Positions 8,685 through 17,200 of a stretch of DNA of 64,000 nt are shown here, piece by piece (position 1 is the stretch's first letter; the number at the start of each line of letters is the position of its first letter). The notes beneath the pieces are model-generated. The model saw only the letters and a list, made by a program, of their open reading frames with translations, was not told the DNA's origin and ran no database searches. A program made the translations under genes and the position numbers. Source of the DNA: Pseudonocardia sp. HH130630-07 (GTDB lineage Bacteria > Actinomycetota > Actinomycetes > Mycobacteriales > Pseudonocardiaceae); contig NZ_CP013854.1 of assembly GCF_001698125.1 (NCBI RefSeq), positions 2,852,001 through 2,916,000 of the forward strand, given 5' to 3'.

Positions 8685-10222
8685 CCGGCCGCCGCCCGGT
8701 CGAACCGGGCCCAGCGCAGGCTGTTCGGCGTCGCGTTCGCGATCCCGCTCACGCCCGTGGCGACGCCGACGTGCCAGTCGCTCGCCGCCCAGACCAGCGC
8801 GCCGGAGCCGGCCCGCAGGATCTCCTGGATCCGCACCAGCTCGGCGGCCCGGCCGTCCTCGTCCGGGTTCGCGACGGCCGCGGCGTAGCGCCGGTCGACC
8901 TCGGCGCTGGCGAACCCGGTGTAGCGGTTCTCGGTCGCGCCGGTGAGCCGCCGCCGTCCGATGTAGTCCGGGATCGGGAGCGTCCCGGTCCGGGTGAACG
9001 ACGACGTGCCGACGGTGCGGGCCGAGGTGAAGTAGGTCTGCGGGTCCAGCACCCGCGGGGTGACCCGCAGCCCGATCTCCGCGAGCTGCTCGGCGACCAG
9101 GGTGGCCGCCGGCCCGAAGTTCGGGTCGACGGTCGAGGTCTGCAGTTCGACGACGGTGCCGTCGGCACCGGCCGCGCGGACCAGCTCCCGGGCCCGCCCG
9201 GCGTCGCGGGCCACCGGGACGGCCCCGGGCGGGAAGTACCGCTGCCCGGGGCGGCCGAACAGGTCGGTGCCCGGGCTGCCGGTCCCCAGCAGCACGATCC
9301 GGACCAGCGCGTCGCGGTCGATGCCGAGGCGGACGGCCTCGCGCAGCCGCGGGTCGGCGAACGGCGGCCGGTCGACGCGCAGATTGAGGAACTGCGTGGT
9401 GGCGCCGGGCGCGGACAGCAGCACCGCCCGCCCGGGGTCCTGCGCGAGGGTGCGGGCGCTCGCCGGGCGCAGGTCGTGGGCGTAGGCGACCTGGCCCGAC
9501 AGCAGCGCACCGAGCCGGGCCTGCTCGTCGTCGATCGGGGTGAACTCCAGCTCCGGCGACGGCGGTGCCCCGTCCCAGTACGCGTCGTTGCGGGCGTAGA
9601 CGCACGCGCCGCCGGGGGTGAACGAGACGAACCGGAACGGCCCGGTGCCGACCGGGTTCGTGAAGCCGGTCGTCCCGGCGGGGACGATCTCGGTACCCGG
9701 CGCGCCGAACGCGAGCGGCAGCAGGTGGTTCGGCGCCCGCAGCACGATCTCGACGTCGCGCCCGCTCGCCCGGCTCGCGGCGAGGTCCACCGGGCTGAAC
9801 AGCGCCGCCGCGGTGGCGGTCGTCGCCGGGTCGGTGATCCGGCGCAGCGTGAACAGGACGTCCTCGCCGGTGAGCGGGCGGCCGTCGTGCCAGGTCGCGG
9901 CCCGGAGCCGGAACCGCCACCGGGTCCCGCCGGCGTCCGGCTCGAAGGACTCCGCGAGCCGGGGTTCGGCGGTCATCTCCGGGGTCCAGCCGGTCAGGGT
10001 GTCGAAGCACGCCTTCGCCCGCGCCTGGTCCACGAACTGCGGGACGACGTGCGGGTCCAGCGTCTCGCGGCTCCCGCCGCCGGGGAAGGCCACCCGCAGC
10101 CGCCCACCGGTACCGGTGGCCCCGCCGCAGGCGGCGAGCGCGGGGACGGCGGCGAGCGCGGCCGCCGCGCCGAGCAGGCGACGGCGGGTCAGCAGGAGAT
10201 TCGGACGGTGGGTCCTCGGCAC
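8681..10222 (-). CDS. ABC transporter substrate-binding lipoprotein (SBP family 5), copy 2
   Basis: This 513-residue receptor heads the ABC operon. The N-terminus has a twin-arginine signal (TRRRLLGAAAAL) and lipobox ending LAAC. Family 5 signatures include GTGPFRFVSF and WDGAPP. It is a close paralogue of the protein at 3133-4659 across the full length. GTG at 10222 is preceded by GGAGGAG about 8 nt upstream, the best ribosome binding site in this cluster. All four genes of the operon overlap by 4 nt, so they form one transcript that probably starts in the 10223-10391 gap. Confidence 0.87.
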   Translation of the reverse strand: MPRTHRPNLLLTRRRLLGAAAALAAVPALAACGGATGTGGRLRVAFPGGGSRETLDPHVVPQFVDQARAKACFDTLTGWTPEMTAEPRLAESFEPDAGGTRWRFRLRAATWHDGRPLTGEDVLFTLRRITDPATTATAAALFSPVDLAASRASGRDVEIVLRAPNHLLPLAFGAPGTEIVPAGTTGFTNPVGTGPFRFVSFTPGGACVYARNDAYWDGAPPSPELEFTPIDDEQARLGALLSGQVAYAHDLRPASARTLAQDPGRAVLLSAPGATTQFLNLRVDRPPFADPRLREAVRLGIDRDALVRIVLLGTGSPGTDLFGRPGQRYFPPGAVPVARDAGRARELVRAAGADGTVVELQTSTVDPNFGPAATLVAEQLAEIGLRVTPRVLDPQTYFTSARTVGTSSFTRTGTLPIPDYIGRRRLTGATENRYTGFASAEVDRRYAAAVANPDEDGRAAELVRIQEILRAGSGALVWAASDWHVGVATGVSGIANATPNSLRWARFDRAAAG

Positions 10223-10391
10223 GGTCCGGACTCCTCCACGACGGCTGCGGTGCGGGTGCCGAACCGGCCGGTGCGACCGCGCGCAGCACGCGACGGACCG
10301 CCGCGGTCGTCGGATCACCTGAACGGGATCACGGACGTCGGCGGGATTCAAGTGCGAACGTGCGGCTCCTGCCCATCGGTCGCAGCAGTGC

Positions 10392-12035
10392 TCACCCGAG
10401 GCGGACCCGGTGGAACCGCGCCCAGGTCCCGGTGTCCGGCCGGGCCGGTTCGACGCCGTCGAGGTCGGCGGAGATCCCGACGTGCTCGTCGCCGTCGGAC
10501 CAGACGGTCGCCGCGTCCCGGACGAGCACCTGGGCCCGGCGCAGTGCGGTGTCGCGGTCCCGCTCGTCCGGGGAACCGGCCGCGGCGGCGAGCAGCTCGG
10601 CGACGTCGGCCCGCCCGGTGCCGGACGGGTCGTCGGCACCCGCCGCTGCCGGGGTGCCGTTCGCGATGTCGCGCAGGAACAGCGGGACCGGCTGTGCGGG
10701 GACCCGCCGGAACCGGATCCCCGGCCCCGGTGGTGCCGCGGGAGCCGGTGTCACGGGCGGTGGTGCCGCGACCGGTTCGCCCGGTGCGGCGCCCGGCCCG
10801 GAGGCCGGGTCCGCCGCGGGCGGCTCCGGTTCGCGGGGCTCGGCGACCAGGCCGATCGCCTCCAGCTGCTCGACGACGACCTCGGCCGCCGGCCGGGACA
10901 GCGGATCGAGCAGGTCGAACAGCAGGGGCACGGTCGTGCCGGCCGCCCCGGCCGCGGTGACGAGCTCGCGGGCCCGGCCGACGTCGCGCTGCACCGGCGG
11001 AACCCCGCCGGGATGGTGGGCCAGGCCGGGCCCGAACAGGTCGTCGCCGGGCGTGCCGAGATCGAGCAGGACCGTGCGGACCAGCTCGGTCCGGTCGAGG
11101 CCCAGGCGCACCGCCTCCCGCACCCGCGGGTCGTCCAGGACGGAACCGGACTCCCCGGCCGGGCCCGCGGCGTCCGGGCCGCCGAGGTCCGCCGCGCCGA
11201 CCCGGCGCGGCCGTCCGCTGCCGACCTCCAGGAACCGGGTGGCCGAGCCGGGCGTCGACACGATCTCGGTCCCGGTGCGCCCGAGGATCCGCCGCACGCT
11301 GTGCGGGAACAGGTCGTGGGCGTAGCAGACGTGGCCGTCGAGCAGGGACTGGTAGCGGTTCTCCTCGTCGTCGTCGACCAGGAACACCAGCTCGGGCGAG
11401 CGCGCGGCGCCGAGCCAGTGCGCGTCGTGGCGGAGCAGCACGCCCGGGTCCGTCCCGGTCCGGAACGCGCCGGTCCCGACCGGGGCTCCGCCGCGGCCGT
11501 CGCGGACGATCCCGGTGCCCGGCGCGCCCAGGACCAGCGGGAACAGGTAGTCCGGTGTGTACAGGACCAGCTCGGCCTCGGTCGGGGACAGCGCCCTGCT
11601 CGCGGCCGGGTCCAGGTTGGACAGCAGCGGGGCCGCGGTCGCCCCGGTGCCGGGATCGGCGACCCGGCGCAGCGACGCGAGCACGTCCGGCGCGGTGATC
11701 GGGCGACCGTCGTGCGCGATCACCTCGCGCAGCCGGACCCGCCACCGGGCCCCGGTCCGGTCCGGCGTCACGGACGCGGCCAGGTGCGGCTGCGGCGTCA
11801 TGTCCTGGCCCCACACCAGCAGGGTGTCCGCCACGGCGGCCGCCCTGGCCCGGTCGACCGGGCGCCAGACCTGGTGCGGGTCGGGCACCGGGGTCAGGTC
11901 CAGCCCGGCGAAGGCGACGGTCAGCCGGGGCGCCGCGGTGTCGGCGGGCGCCCCGCAGGCGGCGAGCGCCGGGATGCCGGCCAGCGCCGCGGCCGCGCCG
12001 GTGGCGCGCAGGAACGAGCGTCGGGACAGCGGCAC
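10392..12035 (-). CDS. ABC transporter substrate-binding lipoprotein (SBP family 5), divergent copy 3
   Basis: This 547-residue protein is a more distant member of the same receptor family. A twin-arginine signal (SRRSFLRATG) and lipobox (LAAC) start it, and GTGAFRTG and VWGQDMTPQPH-like segments match its two neighbours. It differs by a Pro/Ala-rich insertion around residues 410-440 and by an extra Gly/Asp-rich loop near residue 290. The GTG at 12035 is the only start that gives a proper signal peptide, but no clear ribosome binding site precedes it, so the start is less sure. No transporter genes are attached. It may supply the permease at 6937-8684 with a second or third ligand. Confidence 0.78.
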   Translation of the reverse strand: MPLSRRSFLRATGAAAALAGIPALAACGAPADTAAPRLTVAFAGLDLTPVPDPHQVWRPVDRARAAAVADTLLVWGQDMTPQPHLAASVTPDRTGARWRVRLREVIAHDGRPITAPDVLASLRRVADPGTGATAAPLLSNLDPAASRALSPTEAELVLYTPDYLFPLVLGAPGTGIVRDGRGGAPVGTGAFRTGTDPGVLLRHDAHWLGAARSPELVFLVDDDEENRYQSLLDGHVCYAHDLFPHSVRRILGRTGTEIVSTPGSATRFLEVGSGRPRRVGAADLGGPDAAGPAGESGSVLDDPRVREAVRLGLDRTELVRTVLLDLGTPGDDLFGPGLAHHPGGVPPVQRDVGRARELVTAAGAAGTTVPLLFDLLDPLSRPAAEVVVEQLEAIGLVAEPREPEPPAADPASGPGAAPGEPVAAPPPVTPAPAAPPGPGIRFRRVPAQPVPLFLRDIANGTPAAAGADDPSGTGRADVAELLAAAAGSPDERDRDTALRRAQVLVRDAATVWSDGDEHVGISADLDGVEPARPDTGTWARFHRVRLG

Positions 12036-12087
12036 GGGTACCAGGGTGCCGAACCCGCCCCGCCGGGCGGTGCGGTGGGTACCCGGG

Positions 12088-12444
12088 TCAGCCGATCTCC
12101 GGCTCGGTGAACCCGTCCGGCCCGGGCCGGTACGGCTGCACCGCCCGCACCGCGGACGCCGGGACCGCGCCGTAGGCGTGCGGGAACCGCATCGACTCCG
12201 GGTCGCCGGGCACCCCCGGCTCCCAGCGGACCTCGACACCGGCACCGGCGATCGCCGCCGGGTCGAGGACGAGCAGCTGCAGGTCGGTCCGGCCGGCGAA
12301 CAGGCGCTGGGCGGGCAGCGCGACCTGCTCCGGTGTGGACAGGTGGACGAAGCCGATCTCCGCCAGCGAGGCGGGCGCGATCTCGCCGGCGAGCTCGTAG
12401 GCGGTGCGCTCGGCCGGGGTGCACAGGTGCAGCAGGACCGTCAT
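12088..12444 (-). CDS. DUF952 family protein
   Basis: A 118-residue protein of the DUF952 family. The characteristic N-terminal strand-helix (LLHLCTPAERTAYE) is followed by GFVHLSTPEQV, and the later RFPHAYGAVP matches the conserved RFPHIYG-like segment. DUF952 proteins resemble ADP-ribosyltransferase/glutathione-type folds, and no firm function is known. It sits on the minus strand, divergent from mftA, with 136 nt between the two starts that hold the mftA promoter. Confidence 0.8.
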   Translation of the reverse strand: MTVLLHLCTPAERTAYELAGEIAPASLAEIGFVHLSTPEQVALPAQRLFAGRTDLQLLVLDPAAIAGAGVEVRWEPGVPGDPESMRFPHAYGAVPASAVRAVQPYRPGPDGFTEPEIG

Positions 12445-12494
12445 GACGACCAGGATGCACGCCCGTCCGAACGGACGGGCGGCGGTGCGATTCC

Positions 12495-12523
12495 TTGCAT
12501 TCCGGCACCGAGTGCCAATAACG
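12495..12523 (+). promoter_or_regulatory. Predicted mftA promoter with operator-like palindrome in the spacer
   Basis: TTGCAT (12495-12500) and ATAACG (12518-12523) are 17 bp apart, a good sigma-70-type match upstream of mftA. The spacer holds the palindrome GGCAC-CGA-GTGCC (12504-12516), well placed for a repressor. The usual mycofactocin regulator is the TetR-type MftR, which is not encoded nearby. Inference from sequence only. Confidence 0.45.
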
Positions 12524-12580
12524 TCGGACGCGCTGCCACCGTCGGCCGGCGGGGCGGCCACTTCTGGTGGAGGTAGCCCC

Positions 12581-12667
12581 ATGAGCGAGCACCCGAACGA
12601 GGACGCGCTGGTCGAGGAGACCCTGGTCGAGGAGGTCTCGATCGACGGAATGTGCGGTGTCTACTGA
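12581..12667 (+). CDS. mftA: Mycofactocin precursor peptide MftA
   Basis: This 28-residue peptide ends in the invariant core IDGMCGVY, where MftC modifies the C-terminal Val-Tyr pair and MftE later frees the dipeptide. The leader is acidic (EDALVEETLVEEV), as in other MftA peptides, for recognition by MftB. ATG at 12581 is preceded by TGGAGG. Its end overlaps the mftB start by 11 nt. Confidence 0.97.
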   Translation: MSEHPNEDALVEETLVEEVSIDGMCGVY

Positions 12668-12971
12668 CGCCGTCGACACCGCGGTGCCGGCCGCGGGATC
12701 GCCGTTCGATCCCGCGGCCCCGTACCGCCTCAGCGAGAACGTCTCGCTGCGGCCGGAGCCGTTCGGCGCCCTGGTGTACGACTTCGTCACCCGCAAGCTG
12801 TCGTTCCTGAAGACCCCCGAGCTCGTCGAGGTCGTCCGCGGTCTGGAGAACCACCCGGACGCCCGTTCCGCCGTCGAGGCCGCCGGGGTCCCCGCGGCGC
12901 AGCACGAGGCCTACCTCAAGGCACTGGCCGGACTGCTGCGTTCGAAGACGATCGTCGAGGTGCGCTCATGA
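12657..12971 (+). CDS. mftB: Mycofactocin chaperone MftB
   Basis: The 104-residue product is the peptide-binding chaperone (RRE/PqqD-like domain) that hands MftA to the radical SAM enzyme MftC. The segments YRLSENVSLRPEPFGALVYD and KLSFLKTPELVEVV form the small winged-helix fold typical of MftB. The GTG start lies inside mftA and the stop overlaps mftC by ATGA, a compact arrangement that keeps peptide, chaperone and enzyme at matched levels. Confidence 0.95.
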   Translation: MSTDAVDTAVPAAGSPFDPAAPYRLSENVSLRPEPFGALVYDFVTRKLSFLKTPELVEVVRGLENHPDARSAVEAAGVPAAQHEAYLKALAGLLRSKTIVEVRS

Positions 12972-14179
12972 AGCTGGTCGACCACTTCCAGTACGGCCTC
13001 AACTCACCGATCTGCCTGACCTGGGAGCTCACCTACGCGTGCAACCTCGCGTGCGTGCACTGCCTGTCCAGCTCGGGCCGGCGCGACCCGCGCGAGCTGA
13101 GCACCGCCGAGGCCAAGGCGGTGATCGACGAGCTGCAGCGGATGCAGGTCTTCTACATCAACATCGGCGGTGGCGAGCCGACCGTGCGCCCGGACTTCTG
13201 GGAGCTGCTGGACTACGCCATCGCGCACGACGTCGGCGTGAAGTTCTCCACCAACGGCGTCAAGCTGGACAAGGCCCGCGCCGCGCAGCTCGCGGCGACC
13301 GACTACGTCGACATCCAGATCTCGATGGACGGCGCGACCGCCGAGGTCAACGACCACGTCCGCGGGCCGGGGTCGTTCGACACCGCGATCACCGCGTTGG
13401 AGAACCTGGCCGAGGCCGGGTTCGCGGCGCCGAAGATCTCGGTCGTCATGACCAGGGAGAACGTCGGCCAGCTCGACGAGTTCAAGGCGATCGCCGACAA
13501 GTACGGGGCCCAGCTGCGGATCACCCGGCTGCGCCCGTCCGGCCGCGGCGCCGACGTCTGGGACGAGCTGCACCCGACCCAGGCCCAGCAGCGCGAGCTC
13601 TACGACTGGCTGGTCGCGCACGGCGACCAGGTGCTGACCGGCGACTCGTTCTTCCACCTGTCGGCCTACGGCGAGGCGCTGCCCGGGCTGAACCTGTGCG
13701 GTGCGGGCCGGGTGGTCTGCCTGATCGACCCGGTCGGCGACGTCTACGCCTGCCCGTTCGCGATCCACGAGAACTTCCTGGCCGGCAACGTCCGGTCGCC
13801 GGGTGGCTTCGCCGAGGTGTGGGCGAACTCCGAGCTGTTCCGGGACCTGCGCCAGCCCCAGACCGGTGGCGCCTGCATGTCCTGCGCGCACTACGACGCG
13901 TGCCAGGGCGGCTGCATGGCGGCCAAGTTCTTCACCGGCCTGCCGCTGGACGGCCCGGACCCGGAGTGCGTGCAGGGCTACGGCGAGCAGATGCTCGCGG
14001 CCCGGGACGCCGCGACGGTGGTCCCGCGCTCCGACGTCGACCACTCGCGGTCGGCTCCGCGCAACTCCCGCACCCCGAAGCAGCCGACGATGCTGACGTT
14101 GGCCCCACCGCCGGGGCGGCCGGACCGGATGTGCGACGAGAGCCCCCTGGCCGGGTACGCACCGGCCGCGGGGAGCTGA
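12968..14179 (+). CDS. mftC: Mycofactocin maturase MftC (radical SAM/SPASM)
   Basis: This 403-residue radical SAM enzyme decarboxylates the terminal Tyr of MftA and forms the lactam crosslink to Val. The SAM cluster motif Cx3Cx2C is at C25, C29 and C32 (CNLACVHC), GGGEP follows for SAM binding, and the C-terminal SPASM cysteines are present (CGAGRVVC, YACPF, CMSCAHYDACQGGC), which bind auxiliary clusters. The tail after about residue 360 is longer and Pro-rich but keeps no known motif. It is coupled to mftB through an ATGA overlap. Confidence 0.97.
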   Translation: MKLVDHFQYGLNSPICLTWELTYACNLACVHCLSSSGRRDPRELSTAEAKAVIDELQRMQVFYINIGGGEPTVRPDFWELLDYAIAHDVGVKFSTNGVKLDKARAAQLAATDYVDIQISMDGATAEVNDHVRGPGSFDTAITALENLAEAGFAAPKISVVMTRENVGQLDEFKAIADKYGAQLRITRLRPSGRGADVWDELHPTQAQQRELYDWLVAHGDQVLTGDSFFHLSAYGEALPGLNLCGAGRVVCLIDPVGDVYACPFAIHENFLAGNVRSPGGFAEVWANSELFRDLRQPQTGGACMSCAHYDACQGGCMAAKFFTGLPLDGPDPECVQGYGEQMLAARDAATVVPRSDVDHSRSAPRNSRTPKQPTMLTLAPPPGRPDRMCDESPLAGYAPAAGS

Positions 14180-14192
14180 CACGGACCTGCTG

Positions 14193-14229
14193 ACGGGGCC
14201 CGTCGACCTGCGCGGTCGGCGGGCCCCGT
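14193..14229 (+). other. Perfect 10-bp inverted repeat at the mftC / oxidoreductase junction
   Basis: ACGGGGCCCG (14193-14202) and CGGGCCCCGT (14220-14229) form a perfect stem with a 17-nt loop. There is no T-run, so it is not a classic terminator. It overlaps sequence that probably encodes the first residues of the next protein, so it may attenuate or modulate translation of that gene. Structure is seen; function is not known. Confidence 0.4.
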
Positions 14230-14234
14230 CGCGG

Positions 14235-17200
14235 GTGCTGTTCGGCCCGCACGAGACGAACCTCGGCAACGCCGCCCGGGAGATCACCCCGGACCACGTC
14301 GCCTACTACGCCGCCCGGGCCGCGGGCGGCGCCGGCCTGGTCGTGGTCGAGCCCGCCTCGGTGCACCCGTCGGACCACCCGTACGCCTACGCCCCCGCGG
14401 CGTTCCCCGCCGAGATGCACGCCGCCGGGCCGGGATCTCCCGCGGCGCGCGGGTGGGGCGCGGTGGCCGCGGCGTGCCGGCCGTACGGGACGGTCGTGCT
14501 CGCCGGGCTCGCGCACGCCGGTGGGCAGGGGACCGCCGCGCACTCCGGGCACCCGCTGTGGGGGCCGTCCCCGGTACCGGACCCGGTGTCCCGGGAGGTG
14601 CCGGTCGCGCTGGGCGATGCGGAGATCGCCGAGCTGACCGCGGGCTTCGCCGGGGCCGCCCGGGCGGCTGTGGACAGCGGTGTGGACGGTGTGGAGATCT
14701 CCGCCGGGCAGCACTCGTTGCTGCGCCAGTTCTGCTCCGGCCTGACGAACCACCGCCCCGACCGCTACGGCATCGACCGCTCGCTGTTGCTGGTGGAGGT
14801 GCTGATTGCGGTCCGGGCGGCGCTGGGCCCCGGGCCGCTGCTCGGGCTGCGGCTCTGCGTCGACGAGCTGGCGCCGTGGGCCGGCATCACCCCGGACGAC
14901 GGCGTCGCCCTCGCCCGGGCGGTCGCACCGCTGGTGGACCTGCTCGTCCCGGTCGTCGGCAGCGGGTTCTCGGTCGGCGCGACCCGCCCGGACCTGCACA
15001 CCCCGGAGGGGTTCCTGCGGGAGCGCTGCGGACGGGTGCGGGCGGCGGTGGCGGGTGCGACGACGGTCGTCCTGGCCGGGAGCGTCGCCGACCCGCACCT
15101 CGCCGAGGCGGCGCTGACCAGCGGCGTCGCAGATATTGTCGAGATGACGAGAGCGCAGGTCGCGGATCCGCGGCTGGTCGCACTCGCCCGGGCGGGGACT
15201 CCCGGGCGGATCCGGCCCTGCCTGCTGACCCACGCGCTGGCCGCGGCCAGGGACCCGCGCAACCCGGTCGTCGGCGACGAGCTCGAGCCGCGGTCCGGGC
15301 ACGAGCGGACCGACCCGGACCCGTCGGACGGGCAGGTGCCCGCCCGGCCGGCGGCCCTCGTCGTCGGGGGTGGCCCGGCCGGGCTGGAGGCCGCGTGGAC
15401 GCTCGCCGTGCGCGGGGTGCGGGTCACCCTGCACGAGCGGTCCGACCGGCTCGGCGGGCTGCTGCACGCGGCGGCGGTGCTGCCGGGGCGGGCCCGGCTC
15501 GCGCTGCCGGTCACCTGGTGGGAGCGGGAGCTGGACCGGCTCGGCGTCCACGTGCTGCGCGGGTCGGAGGTCGGCGCGGCCGCCGTCGCCGCCGCCCGGG
15601 CGCGCGGGGAGGCCGTCGTCCTGGCGACCGGATCGCGTTCCGCGGAACGCGATCCCGGGTTCGGGTCCGACGTCCCGGTGCTCGCCGCGGCCGCGTTCAC
15701 GACGGCCGTCGCGGCGGCCGTGTACGGGGTGGGCGCCGGGAACGCGACACGTGCGGCGGGTGCCCGGACCGTGGCGCGCGTGCCGGGGCCGGCGGGTACC
15801 GGAGGTGGCGGGTGCACGGGCGGCGCCGCGGGTGCTGGGGCGGTGCGTGCCGTGCTCGGTGCGGCCGGGATCCCGGACGGGGCCGCGATGGTCGTCCGCG
15901 ACCCGCTGGGGGACTGGACCGGGCCCGGCGTGGCGGAGCTGCTGGCGGCCGCGGGACATCCGGTCGTGCTGTCCACACCCGACGCCGTCGCCGGGCACCA
16001 GCTGGGCCGCTGCGGGGACCTGGCCCCGGCGAACGACCGGCTCGACCGGGCCGGGGTGCTCCGGGCGGTGTTCACCGAGGTCCACGCGGTGTCCGGCGGG
16101 CTCGCGACGCTCCGCGACGTGCACACCGGTGCGGCGACCCGGGTGCCGTGCGCCGGGGTGGTGGACTGCGGGCCGCGCCGGGCGGAGCGTGCGATCCCGG
16201 ACGGGCCCGGGCGCTGGAGCGCCGGCGACCGGGTGGCGCCGCGGACGCTCGCCGAGGCGGTGCGCGAGGGCCGCCGGGCCGGGCTGCGGATCGCGGGTGC
16301 GAGCGATCCCGGCCCGCCCGCCACCCGCGCGGGGACGCGCGGCACCGCGGCCACCGGCCCGGGAGCGGGCGTGGCCGGGTCCGGTGGATCCGGCGCCGGC
16401 GCGAGCACCGGGCACGTCGCGGCGGGTCCGCCGGCACCGGTGCGACCGGCCGTCCGGATGCCGTGGCCCGCCGTCGCGGCCGGACCGGATCGTGCCGGGC
16501 GCGGGCCGGGTGCCGGGCCGCTCGGTGCGCCGCTGCGCCTCGGCCGGCACGAGCTGCGGAACCGGATCGTGTTCACCGCCCACCTCACCGGCTTCGCCGA
16601 GAGCGGCCTCCCGACCGCCCGGCACGCCGCGTACTACGGGGCCCGCGCGGCGGGCGGTGCCGGGCTGGTGATCACCGAGGAGCACGCCGTGCACCCGCAC
16701 GACCGCCCCTACGAGCGGTTGGTCCGGGGCCACGACCCGGCCATCCTCCCGGGGTACCGGCTGGTGACCGACGCGGTACGGCGGCACGGCGCGGTCGTGC
16801 TCGCCCAGCTCAACCACAACGGGGCGCAGGGCTCGGGGCTGTACTCGCGGGAGCCGGTCGTCGGGCCGTCCGCGCTGGCGGACCCGATGTTCCGCGAGGT
16901 CCCCGCCGAGCTCGACGCCGCGGGGATCGCGGAGATCGTCGCCGGGTTCGCCGACGTCGCGGCCCGGTGCGTCGCCGGTGGGTTCGACGGCGTCGAGCTG
17001 CAGTGCTCGCACGCCTCCCTGCTGCGGCTGTTCCTCTCCCCGGCGACCAACCGGCGGACCGACCGGTGGGGCGGGGACCGGGCCCGGCGGGCCCGGCTGG
17101 TGTGCGACGTCGTCGCCGCCGTCCGCGAGGCGATCGGGCCGGACCCGGTGCTGGGCCTGCGGATCGGTGCCGACGACGGCGTCCCCGGCGGGATCACCCC

